DNA of 64,000 bases from Pseudarthrobacter phenanthrenivorans Sphe3 (GCF_000189535.1 NC_015145.1:3968001-4032000), one strand, 5' to 3'. Counted from the stretch's first letter, positions 16,990 to 26,791 are shown. The notes: a model not told the origin generated them from the sequence alone. Program-made: numbers and translations.

Positions 16990-19329
16990 TCAGACGGCGC
17001 AGCCCCCGTTCCTGATGCTTGGATCGATGGCGGCGATTTGCTGCTGGACGCTGCCGAGCTGTGCCTGCAGGTCGGACACGGTCAGCCTCTGGGCTTCAAC
17101 CAGGCTCTTGGCCGGCTTCTTCTGGGCCTGCAGGTCCCGAAGCTTCTCCTGTGCCGCCGTGAGCTGCGTGTCAAGGCCCTGCAGCTGGCTTTGCAGCCCT
17201 GCGAGGTGCGCTTCCGCTGCACTTACCTCGCCATTAAGCCTGTCGAGCTCCGCCACCAGGGGCGCCACCCGGTTCTGCAGGGACAGGATCTCAGCTTCCT
17301 TGGCGGTGATCTGGGAGTTGAGACCGGTCAGCTTATCCACCAGGCTGTCCGCCAGTTGGTTCAGCCGTGCAATTTCCCCCGACAAGTCAGACACTGCCTG
17401 GTTGGCCACGTCCAGGCTCTTCTGAAGCTCCGGGAGTTGGCCTAGCAGGGCGGCAATTTCGCCCTGCTTTTCCTCAACCGCAGTGTTCGCCGCACTACGG
17501 GCGGCGTCCGCCTGCAGCAGTTCCCACTTCTTCCCATCAACGACGGCCTGCTGCTCCATAATGGCCAGCTGCGCTTGCTGGAAATCCGACTCCAGGCCCG
17601 GCAGTGCGGCTGTTAATTCATCAAGCACCTTCTGCTGGTCCACCACAGCGTCGGCAGCCGCCACGGCCGCATCCTGAAGCGCGGGAAGTTCGTCCTCGAG
17701 GCTATCCAGTTCAAACTGTTTGTTTGCCACGGCTGCGTTGGCCTGGTCCACGGCCCCTTGAAGCACTGGCACCTGGGACTCCAGCGCTTCGATGTCTCCC
17801 TGTTTGGCAGTAACCGCCGCATTTGCGGCATCCAAGGCCGCCTGCAGTCCTGCTGCCTGCGTTTGTAGGGAACTGCTTTCCTGCTGCTTTGCCAGCAGTT
17901 GGGTGTTCAGGGCCGCCACCTGCTTGTTCAGGGTGTCCAGGTCACCCTCCAAGGCAGAAATCAGAGCGTTCTTGTCGGCGATCTCGGTGAGAACACCCTC
18001 GAGCTCGGCTTGCTTGGCCAGACGGGCAGCCTCCAGTTGGCGTTTGGCGGTCGAGTTGCTGTTGACAGGGAATTTGGCTATTTCCAGGTTGAGTCTGGCG
18101 ATCTCTGCTTCCAGCGCTGTCTTCTCAGCCTGCAGCGCAGGCAGCTCGGCCTGCGCTGCGGCAAGCTCGGCCTGCTTCGTGGCGGCCTGGCTCTCCAACG
18201 TGGATATTTGACCCTGGAGCTCTGCAATCCCGGCGGTGAGGGCGGCGATGCTGGCCGTGTTGTCATCAAGGGCCTTAGCTGCCCCTGCAGCCTCCCCTTC
18301 CAGCTTCTGCAGGTCCGCCTGGGCGGCGGTGAGGGCGGCGTTCTTGTCGGCAAGCGCCTCCGCGGCGTTTTCCGCCGTGGCCTGAAGGCCTTCCAGCTCC
18401 TGCCGGCCAATGTCCATCTGGGCTTGTTTGGCAGAGATTGCACCGGCGGCATCGGCGGCCTTGGCCTGAAGATCCAAGAGTGTTTGCTGTGCGTCGGCCA
18501 CCTTGTCCTTTTGGGCCTGCAGCGCCCCTTCCGCTATGGTGCCAGCTGCTTCCAGCGTCTTGAGTTCCTCTTCGGCCTTGGCTGCTTCCAGCTCAGCCGC
18601 CGTTACGGCTGACGATGCCGACTCTGCCTCGGCCGCAAGGACGATCAATTCGTCCTGCGCGTTCCGGATCTCGGTTTCCTTGGCGGCCACTGCGCCGGCT
18701 GCGTCAGCCGCTGCTTGTTGCAGCGATTCAAGCTCATCCCGGGCGACGGTCATGGCCTGCGTGTTGGCCTCCTGTTCAGCGACCAGTGCAGTGACACTGT
18801 CCCTCAGATCAACGGCTATGGCCTGGGCGGCAGCCAATTCCTCCTCCAGTGGCGCGAGTTCGCCCTCCACCCTCAACTGCTCATCCTGAAGATCCGCGAG
18901 CCGTGCCTCCGCCCCGGCGATCTCCGCCTCTATGGCGGCCTGGTCCGCTGCCACGCGCGCGGCCTCATCGGTGGCAGCCTGCAGGTCGGATTCGTATTGC
19001 TTCTCTTCCTTTTCGATGTCCGCTATAGCCTGGACTGCTGCGGCTATGTCCAGGGTGAGCGCGGCCTCCTGGGCCTGGAGGCTGTCCCTCTCCGCCTGCA
19101 GCCCGGCAATCACGTCCGCGTTCTTCTTCGCCGCCGCCTTCAGCAGGTTCTCCTGGACCGTCCCCCGGTGCGCAAACTGGTTCACTACACCGCTGCAGAT
19201 CCCGGTGGAGGTGCTGGTTCCGGCGGAGGCCGGCTGGACCAGCACCAGGCTGGTGGCCAGCAGTCCGGGCAGGACAACCGCGGCTGCAAGACGGCGGGTA
19301 CGGACGGACGTGGATGATGAAGTGCGCAT
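16990..19329 (-). CDS. Large secreted coiled-coil protein of unknown function
   Basis: 779 residues from ATG 19329, with AGGAG six bases upstream. A signal peptide is clear: RTRR, a hydrophobic stretch, then PASAG with cleavage near residue 36. Almost everything from about 60 to 765 is heptad-rich Ala/Leu/Glu/Gln sequence with the look of a continuous coiled coil. A single likely hinge, FPVNSNSTAK, lies near the middle. Units of about 37-40 residues of the type AADAAGAISAKQ...LEGLQ recur in the first half. The mature protein has only two cysteines, Cys45 (GICSG) and Cys777 (GGCAV), one at each end. There is no lipobox, LPXTG or peptidoglycan-binding domain. I do not recognise a family and give no function; a spacer or surface filament is conceivable. 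Confidence 0.85.
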   Translation of the reverse strand: MRTSSSTSVRTRRLAAAVVLPGLLATSLVLVQPASAGTSTSTGICSGVVNQFAHRGTVQENLLKAAAKKNADVIAGLQAERDSLQAQEAALTLDIAAAVQAIADIEKEEKQYESDLQAATDEAARVAADQAAIEAEIAGAEARLADLQDEQLRVEGELAPLEEELAAAQAIAVDLRDSVTALVAEQEANTQAMTVARDELESLQQAAADAAGAVAAKETEIRNAQDELIVLAAEAESASSAVTAAELEAAKAEEELKTLEAAGTIAEGALQAQKDKVADAQQTLLDLQAKAADAAGAISAKQAQMDIGRQELEGLQATAENAAEALADKNAALTAAQADLQKLEGEAAGAAKALDDNTASIAALTAGIAELQGQISTLESQAATKQAELAAAQAELPALQAEKTALEAEIARLNLEIAKFPVNSNSTAKRQLEAARLAKQAELEGVLTEIADKNALISALEGDLDTLNKQVAALNTQLLAKQQESSSLQTQAAGLQAALDAANAAVTAKQGDIEALESQVPVLQGAVDQANAAVANKQFELDSLEDELPALQDAAVAAADAVVDQQKVLDELTAALPGLESDFQQAQLAIMEQQAVVDGKKWELLQADAARSAANTAVEEKQGEIAALLGQLPELQKSLDVANQAVSDLSGEIARLNQLADSLVDKLTGLNSQITAKEAEILSLQNRVAPLVAELDRLNGEVSAAEAHLAGLQSQLQGLDTQLTAAQEKLRDLQAQKKPAKSLVEAQRLTVSDLQAQLGSVQQQIAAIDPSIRNGGCAV

Positions 19330-19579
19330 GTGTGCTCCTGTGAGACCCTCAGACGGCCGCATGGCCGCTTGCTGCTCTAACGGTAGGGTCCCCGCCCCGA
19401 GGAGAACACGCGTAATCGCACACCTGTCTTTGGTCCTTAAGTACTCGTTTTCTCAACTTGCCTTCGACGGCACTACTTGGTTTTGGCCCCAGCCTGACTG
19501 CTTGGGAGCAAAGGCCGACGACGGCACTTGCCGCGCCGCCGTCGTCGGCACTTCCAGGAACCGCGGCTAAGCTAGCGGC

Positions 19580-21286
19580 ATGGCCACCAAAACCACAGCA
19601 GAGAAGCTTGCCACCCTCCAGAAGGGCTACACGCTGGAAGGCGCCACCATAGAGCTTGGGGCCGCCATCATCGACGGCGAACTCCACAAGGACGCGCCGG
19701 TGCGGCTGCCGCTGTCCATGATGAACCGCCACGGCCTGGTGGCCGGGGCCACAGGCACCGGCAAGACGGTCACACTGCACATGATGGCGGAACAGCTGTC
19801 CACGGCAGGCGTCCCCGTCTTCCTTGCCGACATCAAAGGCGACCTTTCCGGCCTGGCCACCGCCGCCGTCGGCAGCGAAAAGCTCGCCGCACGTACCGAG
19901 GGCATCGGGCAGCCGTGGCAGGGCAGGACGTTCCCGGTGGAGTTCCTGGCGCTGGGCGGCGACGGCAACGGCGTCCCGGTCCGGGCAACAGTGTCTTCGT
20001 TCGGGCCCATCCTGCTCTCGCGGATCATGGAACTGAACGACACCCAGGAATCGAGCCTGCAACTGGTCTTCTACTTCGCTGACAAGAATGGCCTGGAACT
20101 GATTGACCTGAAGGACCTCCGGGCGGTGATCCAGTTCCTGACCTCGGCCGAGGGCAAGGACCAGCTGGAGGAGCTCGGCGGCCTGTCCAAGGCGACCGCC
20201 GGTGTGATCCTGCGGGAGCTCGTAAGCCTTGAGGCTCAGGGTCTGGAGAAGTTCTTCGGTGAGCCCGAGTTCGATACCGCGGAACTGCTGCGGACCGCCC
20301 CGGACGGCCGCGGCGTGATCACCTGCCTGGAGCTGCCTACCCTGCAGACCAAGCCCATGCTCTTTTCCACGTTCCTGATGTGGCTGCTGGCCGACCTCTT
20401 CGAGGACCTGCCCGAGGCCGGCGACCTGGACAAGCCGAAGCTCGTGTTCTTCCTGGACGAGGCTCACCTACTGTTCAACGACGCATCCAAAGCCTTCCTG
20501 GAAGCCATCACCACCACCGTCCGGCTGATCCGGTCCAAGGGCGTGGGCATCTTCTTCGTCACCCAGACACCCAAGGACGTCCCGGCGGATGTGCTGGGCC
20601 AGCTGGCCAACCGGGTGCAGCACGCCCTCCGGGCGTTCACTCCGGAGGACGCGAAGGCCCTCAAAGCCACCGTTTCAACGTTCCCGGTGAGCGACTACGA
20701 CCTCGAAGAGACGCTCACCTCCGCCGGCATTGGCGAGGCCGTCGTCACAGTCATGAACGAGAAGGGTGCCCCAACGCCGGTGGCCCTTACCCGGCTCCGC
20801 GCCCCCGAGTCTGTCATGGGGCCCAGCGACGAGGCCCTGGTCCGCAGCACCGTTGCGGCTTCGGCGCTGCTGCCAAAGTATGGGACGGCGGTGGACAACC
20901 CCTCCGCCTTCGAGAAGCTGTCCGGGAAGGCTGCCGCCCCCACCGGGCCGGCCGCCGAGTCCTCAACACCTGTTCCGGGCGGCTCTACCGGCCGTACTGA
21001 GGGAGCGGACGTCGACGTCGACGCCGAAGCGCGGCGGATCGAAGAGGAGATCCTGGGCCGCCCGAGCAGCAGGCCGTCGGCCTCCGGGGGCAGTCCCCGG
21101 CGCACCCACGCGGAAGAACGTTCCGCTCCAGGTGCAGGTGACTCGATGATGGGCGAGCTTGGCGGCGTACTGGGCGGGGCGCTCGGCGGCGGTCTCAAGA
21201 GCATGGCCAGGTCCATCGGCACCCAGCTGGGCCGGGAGCTGCTGCGCGGAGTATTCGGCACCTCGTCCCGCCGGCGCCGCCGGTGA
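19580..21286 (+). CDS. HerA-like helicase/ATPase (DUF853 type)
   Basis: 568 residues. Walker A is GATGTGKT at 56-63 and Walker B is LVFFLDEAHLLF starting at 288. FLADIKGDLSGLA and GVGIFFVTQTPKDVP are typical of the YjgR/DUF853 branch of the HerA/FtsK superfamily. The C-terminal 130 residues are a low-complexity Pro/Ser/Gly tail ending in a Gly-rich segment and SSRRRRR. The cellular role of this branch is not established; the protein is common in actinobacteria outside defence islands. No nuclease partner (NurA, SIR2) is adjacent, so I do not call it a defence gene. Confidence 0.88.
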   Translation: MATKTTAEKLATLQKGYTLEGATIELGAAIIDGELHKDAPVRLPLSMMNRHGLVAGATGTGKTVTLHMMAEQLSTAGVPVFLADIKGDLSGLATAAVGSEKLAARTEGIGQPWQGRTFPVEFLALGGDGNGVPVRATVSSFGPILLSRIMELNDTQESSLQLVFYFADKNGLELIDLKDLRAVIQFLTSAEGKDQLEELGGLSKATAGVILRELVSLEAQGLEKFFGEPEFDTAELLRTAPDGRGVITCLELPTLQTKPMLFSTFLMWLLADLFEDLPEAGDLDKPKLVFFLDEAHLLFNDASKAFLEAITTTVRLIRSKGVGIFFVTQTPKDVPADVLGQLANRVQHALRAFTPEDAKALKATVSTFPVSDYDLEETLTSAGIGEAVVTVMNEKGAPTPVALTRLRAPESVMGPSDEALVRSTVAASALLPKYGTAVDNPSAFEKLSGKAAAPTGPAAESSTPVPGGSTGRTEGADVDVDAEARRIEEEILGRPSSRPSASGGSPRRTHAEERSAPGAGDSMMGELGGVLGGALGGGLKSMARSIGTQLGRELLRGVFGTSSRRRRR

Positions 21287-21328
21287 CCGGCGTCGCATCC
21301 TGTTGACTCAACTGCAGCCGCCAGGCAC

Positions 21329-22348
21329 ATGGCAGGTAACGTATTGAAAGTGCAGATGAGTCAAGCGTTGGTGAGGATCGCGGCCGGATGGCTGCTGGGC
21401 CTCATGCTTGCCGTCGCCGGGGCCGTGGTTGCGGTGAACCTGGTCAACAACACGGTGGCCAGCCCGCAGCAGCCCGTGCGTGAGTATCTGGATGCGCTGC
21501 AGAGTGGCGACGGCGGGAAGGCACTGGGGCTCCTGCGTGCCACTGTCCCGCCCAGCAACGCCGCCATGCTGGACGGCACCGCTTTGCAGACCGCGGCCTC
21601 CCGGTTCGCAAATGTGGAAATCGGCGAAGCTGTGGAGCGGCCCAACAACCAGGTCATGGTTCCGATGGAGTACACCATCGACGGCAGCCGGCTCCGCACT
21701 GAGTTCCTGCTGGAGAAGACCGGGACCGAGTGGATTTTCTTCAACACCTGGGCTTTTGTTCCGTCCCGGCTGCCCACGGTGGACATCACGGTGGTCAACG
21801 CCAGCGAAGCGACCATCAACGGCGTGCCGGTCAACATGCCGAACGGCCGCAATTCCTTCGCCGTTTTCTACCCTGGAGAGTACGAGGCCACAGTCAACGG
21901 CCAGTACTTCTCGGCAGCGCCCACCCGCGCCACCGTCACGGCCCGGGACGTTCCCGTTGCCCCGCTGAACCTCCTCACCCAGGCCACGGACAACCTGAAG
22001 AAGGATGTGGCAGCCAAGGTCAAGGAATTCCTGGACGGCTGCGCAGCCGTGGCGGTCAAGGAACAGCGGCTCCAGCCCGACTGCCCGTTCTACTACGCCA
22101 GCAACAACCGGGTCCAGGACGGCAGCATCAAGTGGTCCGTGACGGAATACCCCAACGTGTCCATTGAGCCCTTTGACGGACGCTGGGTGGTGGCTCCCCT
22201 GGACGGCAAAGCCAAGGTGCAAGCCCTCCAGCAGAACCTGTTCACGGGAGCCTGGTACCCGCTGGACGAGGAAGTGGACTTCAGTTTCACCACCCGGCTG
22301 GACGTCTCCGGCGACACCGTCAAGGTCACGCCGGTACTGAGCTTCTAG
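21329..22348 (+). CDS. Membrane-anchored extracytoplasmic protein of unknown function
   Basis: 339 residues with one N-terminal membrane helix (about 15-40, GWLLGLMLAVAGAVVAVNLV) and the rest outside. EYLDALQSGDGGKALGLL resembles the start of small NTF2-like or DUF4878-type extracytoplasmic domains, and several beta-rich segments follow. Two cysteines 14 residues apart (DGCAAV and PDCPFYY) could form a disulfide. ATG 21329 is used here, but ATG 21356 is possible; neither has a good ribosome site. It lies 42 bases after the HerA-like gene on the same strand. I do not recognise the family with certainty. Confidence 0.7.
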   Translation: MAGNVLKVQMSQALVRIAAGWLLGLMLAVAGAVVAVNLVNNTVASPQQPVREYLDALQSGDGGKALGLLRATVPPSNAAMLDGTALQTAASRFANVEIGEAVERPNNQVMVPMEYTIDGSRLRTEFLLEKTGTEWIFFNTWAFVPSRLPTVDITVVNASEATINGVPVNMPNGRNSFAVFYPGEYEATVNGQYFSAAPTRATVTARDVPVAPLNLLTQATDNLKKDVAAKVKEFLDGCAAVAVKEQRLQPDCPFYYASNNRVQDGSIKWSVTEYPNVSIEPFDGRWVVAPLDGKAKVQALQQNLFTGAWYPLDEEVDFSFTTRLDVSGDTVKVTPVLSF

Positions 22349-22467
22349 CGCCCGCTCCCCCCGCACTGACCCGGTTTGCGTCACGCAGGGCGCGCTTTGG
22401 GGCGCACCGTCCGTGACGCGTCAGTCACGGGCGGCAGCCTTTCCAGCAGAATTACGACGCCGGCGCG

Positions 22468-24492
22468 TCAGTCCATCCCGCGCAGGTCCAGTACCAGCTC
22501 CGTATCGCCGTCGCCCTGCAGCACCACCGGGATGCCCCAGTCCTGCTGGTACAGGTGGCAGGCCGCGTGGTCCGGAATCTCGCCGTCCTCGGTCTCGGGC
22601 CCGTCACAGGCAGCAGCGCGGGCAGTGATGTGGAGGACGCCCTCGGCCACACCGGGTGACAGCTCCAGCGTCCGCTGCAGCCCAACGGACGTTCCACCAC
22701 CGGCCGCCAGCAGTTCCGGCGGGGTGGAAGAGATCTTGAGCTGCGTGGGGTCGCCCCAGCGGTCGTCCAGCTTCTGCCCGGTGGGGGCTGTGAAGCGGAC
22801 AGTCAGCTCGAGGGGGCCGGGGGCGACCGGGCTCTTGGGCCGGTGGGTCTGGACCGCTCCCTCGTCCACCTGCTGGGCTTCCTTGGGGATGGGAACGAAC
22901 ACCACCTGGTGCTTGTTGGCCTCCACCACCACCAGCAGCGGCTCGGAACCGGCCGAGTGCGTGTGGTCCACAATCACGTCGGAGGGCTCCAGGAGGCCTC
23001 GCGCGAGGGTTGACACCGTGCCGGAGGCAGGATCGTAGCGGCGGACGGCACCGTTGTAGGTGTCCGCGATCGCCACGGATCCGTCCGGCAGGACCGTAAC
23101 CCCGAGAGGGTGCTGCAGCCGGGCTTCCGCAGCCGGGCCGTCGCGGAAGCCGAAGTCGAACAGTCCCTTGCCGATGGCGGACTCCACGGCGACCCCGCCG
23201 TCGTCGTCAATCACCAGCTTGCGGAGGGCTGACGTCTCGGAGTCGGCAACCCAGATGTTCCCGTCCGCGTCCTCGGCCAAGCCGGATGGCTGGGCGAACC
23301 AGGCCTCGTGCGGGGCACCGTCCAGCAGGCCCTCCAGTCCGTTGCCGGCCACGATGGCCACAGAGCCGGTGAGAGGATCGAAGCTGAAGATCTGGTGCGT
23401 CCCGGCCATGGCGATCACCACGGCGTTGAGCTTGCGCGACCAGACAACGTCCCACGGCGAGCTCAGGGCAACATCAAGCGGGTGCCCGACGAGCTGGCCT
23501 GAGAAGCCCGCAGCGTCCTCGTCCACGCGCGCGGGCCCCGCCTCCAGCAGCCGCTGGACACCGCTGCCTGCCAGGGTGGATGCCTTGCCGTCCGCGAGGG
23601 ACAGCCCGCGGAGCCGGTGGTTGACGGAGTCGGCAATAACGACGTCGTAACCGGCCTTGGCTGCCACATCTTCCGGCAGCAGCACCAGGCCTTGGGGCTC
23701 GTTGAACTGGGCCACGGCAGTGTCCCCGGCGGCCGGTCCGTCGGCGTGGCCACGGGTGCCGGAGCCGAAGGTGCCCAGGACGGTGTGGAAGTCGGTGCCC
23801 AGCTCCACCAGTCGGTGGTGGCCGGTATCGGTGACCAGCCACGAGCCCTTGCTTGCTGCGGAACCGGCGGCCGCGGCACCCGCCGCAGTACCGCCGTCGG
23901 ACATTCCCTCTGAAGCCGAACCGCGGCCCGGCGGAAGGAAAAGCGCCTTGCCGGGGAAGCGCAGGGTGCCGGACGTCGGCTCCGGCGCCACGTACGGGCC
24001 GGAACCGCGGTGCAGCGTCCCCTTGGCCTCATGTTGTGCGATGAGCTCTGGAATCAGCACGGCCAGGCCGTCCGCGTGGCCTTCGCCGGAGAGGTGGGCC
24101 ACGATGTAGCCCTCGGGGTCGATGACCACCAGGGTGGGCCAGGCGCGGGCGGTGTAGGCCTTCCAGGTCTCCAGCTCGGGGTCGTCGAGGACGGGATGGT
24201 GGATCTCGTAGCGTTCCACGGCGGCAGCCAGAGCCACCGGATCGGCCTCGTGCTCGAACTTGGGCGAGTGGACGCCCACCGTCACCAGGACGTCCGAATA
24301 CTGTTCCTCAAGCGGCCGCAGTTCGTCCAGGACGTGCAGGCAGTTGATGCAGCAGAAGGTCCAGAAGTCCAGGAGCACGATCTTGCCGCGCAGCGCTTCA
24401 AGGTCCAGTGATTTGCCGCCGGTGTTCAACCAGTTACGGCCCACCAGTTCGGAGGCTCGGACCCGGTGGTGGGTACGTACGGTTTCGCTCAT
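22468..24492 (-). CDS. Thioredoxin-like / NHL-repeat protein (NHLRC2-like)
   Basis: 674 residues in three parts. An N-terminal thioredoxin-like domain carries the CINC motif at 48-51 in FWTFCCINCLHVLDEL. A beta-propeller of NHL repeats follows from about 170 to 500 (repeats such as PSGLAEDADGNIWVADS and LVLLPEDV). A C-terminal beta-rich domain ends the protein. This order matches the NHLRC2-like family. No signal peptide is visible, so it is probably cytoplasmic. Its ATG overlaps the stop codon of the CopD-CtaG gene by one base (TGATG), so the two are translationally coupled. Relatives have no firmly assigned bacterial role; a redox function beside copper and cytochrome oxidase assembly is plausible. 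Confidence 0.85.
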   Translation of the reverse strand: MSETVRTHHRVRASELVGRNWLNTGGKSLDLEALRGKIVLLDFWTFCCINCLHVLDELRPLEEQYSDVLVTVGVHSPKFEHEADPVALAAAVERYEIHHPVLDDPELETWKAYTARAWPTLVVIDPEGYIVAHLSGEGHADGLAVLIPELIAQHEAKGTLHRGSGPYVAPEPTSGTLRFPGKALFLPPGRGSASEGMSDGGTAAGAAAAGSAASKGSWLVTDTGHHRLVELGTDFHTVLGTFGSGTRGHADGPAAGDTAVAQFNEPQGLVLLPEDVAAKAGYDVVIADSVNHRLRGLSLADGKASTLAGSGVQRLLEAGPARVDEDAAGFSGQLVGHPLDVALSSPWDVVWSRKLNAVVIAMAGTHQIFSFDPLTGSVAIVAGNGLEGLLDGAPHEAWFAQPSGLAEDADGNIWVADSETSALRKLVIDDDGGVAVESAIGKGLFDFGFRDGPAAEARLQHPLGVTVLPDGSVAIADTYNGAVRRYDPASGTVSTLARGLLEPSDVIVDHTHSAGSEPLLVVVEANKHQVVFVPIPKEAQQVDEGAVQTHRPKSPVAPGPLELTVRFTAPTGQKLDDRWGDPTQLKISSTPPELLAAGGGTSVGLQRTLELSPGVAEGVLHITARAAACDGPETEDGEIPDHAACHLYQQDWGIPVVLQGDGDTELVLDLRGMD

Positions 24493-26675
24493 CAGCGTCC
24501 TTCCAGCTTGTTTCGTTCAGCCAGCCTGGCGTCGCGTTCGGCCAATTTGGCAAACATATCGTTGTAAGCGGTGAGATCGGCGTCGTTATTCCTGTCCGCC
24601 GCGCGGTCCACCCGTTTGGTCTCCCGCTGGTCCGAGCGGGACCACATGATGGCGACGCCGATCGCCACCAGGAGCGTGGGCACCTCGCCGATCCCCCAGG
24701 CCACAGCACCCCCGGTCTGCTGGTCCATGAGTGCGGACTGGCCCCAGTCCCTGCCCAAGTTACCGAAGTAGTCCGCGGCCAGGAGGTTGGTCCCGCCCAT
24801 GATGGCCACCCCGAAGAAGGCGTGGAAGCCCATGGTGGCCAGGAGCAGGAGGAGCCGCATGGGGTACGGGGCGCGGCGCGGCAGGGGGTCGGTGCCGATC
24901 ATGCTCAGAATGAAGATGTAGCCGGTCAGCAGGAAGTGCACGATCATGAGTTCGTGCCCCACGTGCTCGCGCATCGCGAAGCCGAACAGGTCCGAGTAGT
25001 AGAACAGGACGATCGATCCGGCGAAGTTGGCAGCCGCAAAGAGCGGGTGCGTGACCAACTGGGAGAATTTCGAGTGGATGAACACCAGCAGCCACTCCCT
25101 GGGGCCGCGCGATCCGTCTCCCCGCGAAGGGAGTGCACGCAGGGCAAGCGTCACCGGCGCGCCCAGCACCAGGAAGATGGGAGCCACCATGGTCAGCGCC
25201 ATGTGGTCCACCATGTGCGCCGAGAACAGCACGCGGCCGTAGACCGACGGCGGCCCGGAAGTGATATAGGTCAGCACCAGCAGGCCAACCACCCAGTTAA
25301 CGGACCTGAACCACTGCCATTTGTCGCCGCGCTGATGGATTCTTGCCACGCCCAGGAAGTAGGACACCAGGCCGAAAAGTGCGGCGGCAATCCAAAGCCA
25401 GTCCGGGCGCCATTCGGTCAGCCACCGCTCGGGTGTCAGTTCGGGGGGCAGCTCATACCCGGTGAGGATGAAGGCGGGTGAAGCATCGGGGGCGTAGGTG
25501 CTGGGCTCAGGCGGGGCCGAGCGGCCCAGGGCGACGGCCACACCGGACGTTGCTCCCATCAGCAGGAATTCCGCCAGGACCAATTGCCAGAGGACCCTTC
25601 GCGAGGACATCGCGGAGCCCTTGCGGCCCAGTTGGGGAATAACCCACTGCCGGTGCATGAAGCCGATCCCGCCCAGCACCAGGGTGGCCGCGGACTTGGC
25701 CAGGATCAGCTGGCCGTACGGCGCCCCAAAGAGGTCCTCCCAGTTGGTGATCCGGATGCTGGCGTTGATGATGCCTGAAGCGAAGACCAGGACAAAGGCG
25801 AAGCCGGCGAGGGAGGAGAACCGGCGCAATGTGGGCTCTGTGATGTCAGAGGCGGCAGCGGCTTTGGGTCCGGTCAGGATGCCGGACAACAGGGCCAGCA
25901 TGATGATGCCGCCAACCCAGGTGCTGACGCCCACCAGGTGCAGGCCCAGGGAGTTGATGGCACCTTCGTGGTCGGAGGAGCTTGAGGAGTGGCCAATGAG
26001 TGCGGTCGGGATGAGCCCGATAAACGCCAGGACCAGGGTGAGTGCCAGGCCAGCCAGGGACCGGACGCCGAACAAGGCTGTGGTCACCACTGCCGCGATG
26101 ATGGTGACGGCGAGCCAAGCGCGTCCCGTGTCGATGTCCGTCATGAAGAAGACAAGTGCCTGGGTGAACTCCGCATCACCCGAGAGGCCTTGTCCCGCCA
26201 CGTCCGAGTACGTGAGGACCAGGACAGCGATCGCGGACAGCGTCCACACGGCGCCTGCCGCGGCCGCTATCGTGAGGGCACGGCTGAAGGCAGGGTGCTC
26301 CGGAGCGTCGGCGCCGGCGGGCTCCCTGTCACGGTTCCGCGGCCCTGCATTCCTCGGGAGGATGCCGACCGCGAAGAGCAGGCCGCCAATGACAGTGGCC
26401 AGCGAGACGTTGTGGAGGGCCTTGCTGACCGGCAGGCCCCAGCGGACCAGGGCACCGGGATCGGACACTGCCCGGGCTCCCGCGGCGCCGGAGAAAACAA
26501 GCGCTGCCGCCAGGCCAATGAAGAGAGCAGCCAGTCCTGCCAGCTGCCATCCCGGGAGGATCCCTATGATGCTGCTGCCCGGCGCACCGTTGCCCCGTGC
26601 ACCGTTACCCCGTGCTCCCTTGCCTTGCGCGGAGTCGGGGTGGGTGGAACGAGGTTTTGCGGCAGAAGACACCAT
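24492..26675 (-). CDS. CopD-CtaG fusion: copper resistance D domain plus cytochrome c oxidase assembly factor
   Basis: 727 residues and mostly membrane helices. The N-terminal 40 residues are a low-complexity linker with GARGNGARGNGAPG. The first half is a CopD-type domain, with GLHLVGVSTWVGGIIMLALL and ILAKSAATLVLGGIGFMHR. The second half is CtaG (Caa3-type), with SAHMVDHMALTMVAPIFLVLGAPVT, VLFYYSDLFGFAMREHVGHELM and an IMGGTNLLAADYF segment. Conserved His and Met suggest copper binding. This fusion is known in actinobacteria; it should supply copper to the oxidase or periplasm. It forms a unit with the NHL/thioredoxin gene downstream. Confidence 0.9.
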   Translation of the reverse strand: MVSSAAKPRSTHPDSAQGKGARGNGARGNGAPGSSIIGILPGWQLAGLAALFIGLAAALVFSGAAGARAVSDPGALVRWGLPVSKALHNVSLATVIGGLLFAVGILPRNAGPRNRDREPAGADAPEHPAFSRALTIAAAAGAVWTLSAIAVLVLTYSDVAGQGLSGDAEFTQALVFFMTDIDTGRAWLAVTIIAAVVTTALFGVRSLAGLALTLVLAFIGLIPTALIGHSSSSSDHEGAINSLGLHLVGVSTWVGGIIMLALLSGILTGPKAAAASDITEPTLRRFSSLAGFAFVLVFASGIINASIRITNWEDLFGAPYGQLILAKSAATLVLGGIGFMHRQWVIPQLGRKGSAMSSRRVLWQLVLAEFLLMGATSGVAVALGRSAPPEPSTYAPDASPAFILTGYELPPELTPERWLTEWRPDWLWIAAALFGLVSYFLGVARIHQRGDKWQWFRSVNWVVGLLVLTYITSGPPSVYGRVLFSAHMVDHMALTMVAPIFLVLGAPVTLALRALPSRGDGSRGPREWLLVFIHSKFSQLVTHPLFAAANFAGSIVLFYYSDLFGFAMREHVGHELMIVHFLLTGYIFILSMIGTDPLPRRAPYPMRLLLLLATMGFHAFFGVAIMGGTNLLAADYFGNLGRDWGQSALMDQQTGGAVAWGIGEVPTLLVAIGVAIMWSRSDQRETKRVDRAADRNNDADLTAYNDMFAKLAERDARLAERNKLEGR

Positions 26676-26722
26676 TCCATTGTCCGCTACGCCTGCCCGG
26701 GCCGCGAATCGGGCTTAAAAGC

Positions 26723-26758
26723 AAAAGGAGCGGCAACCGCACGGTTGCCGCTCCTTTT
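26723..26758 (-). terminator. Terminator of the HU gene
   Basis: AAAAGGAGCGGCAACCG pairs with CGGTTGCCGCTCCTTTT across a minimal loop. The T-run lies at the end on both strands. It stands after the hup stop codon and before the CopD-CtaG start. Confidence 0.88.
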
Positions 26759-26791
26759 CTCCGCCGGCTGACTGCCGGGGGCGGAAGACGT

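Noticed and set aside
19580..22348. HerA-like ATPase and its neighbour as an anti-phage system
   Set aside because: The DUF853 branch is a common housekeeping-type protein in actinobacteria, and no nuclease, SIR2 or other effector gene is adjacent.
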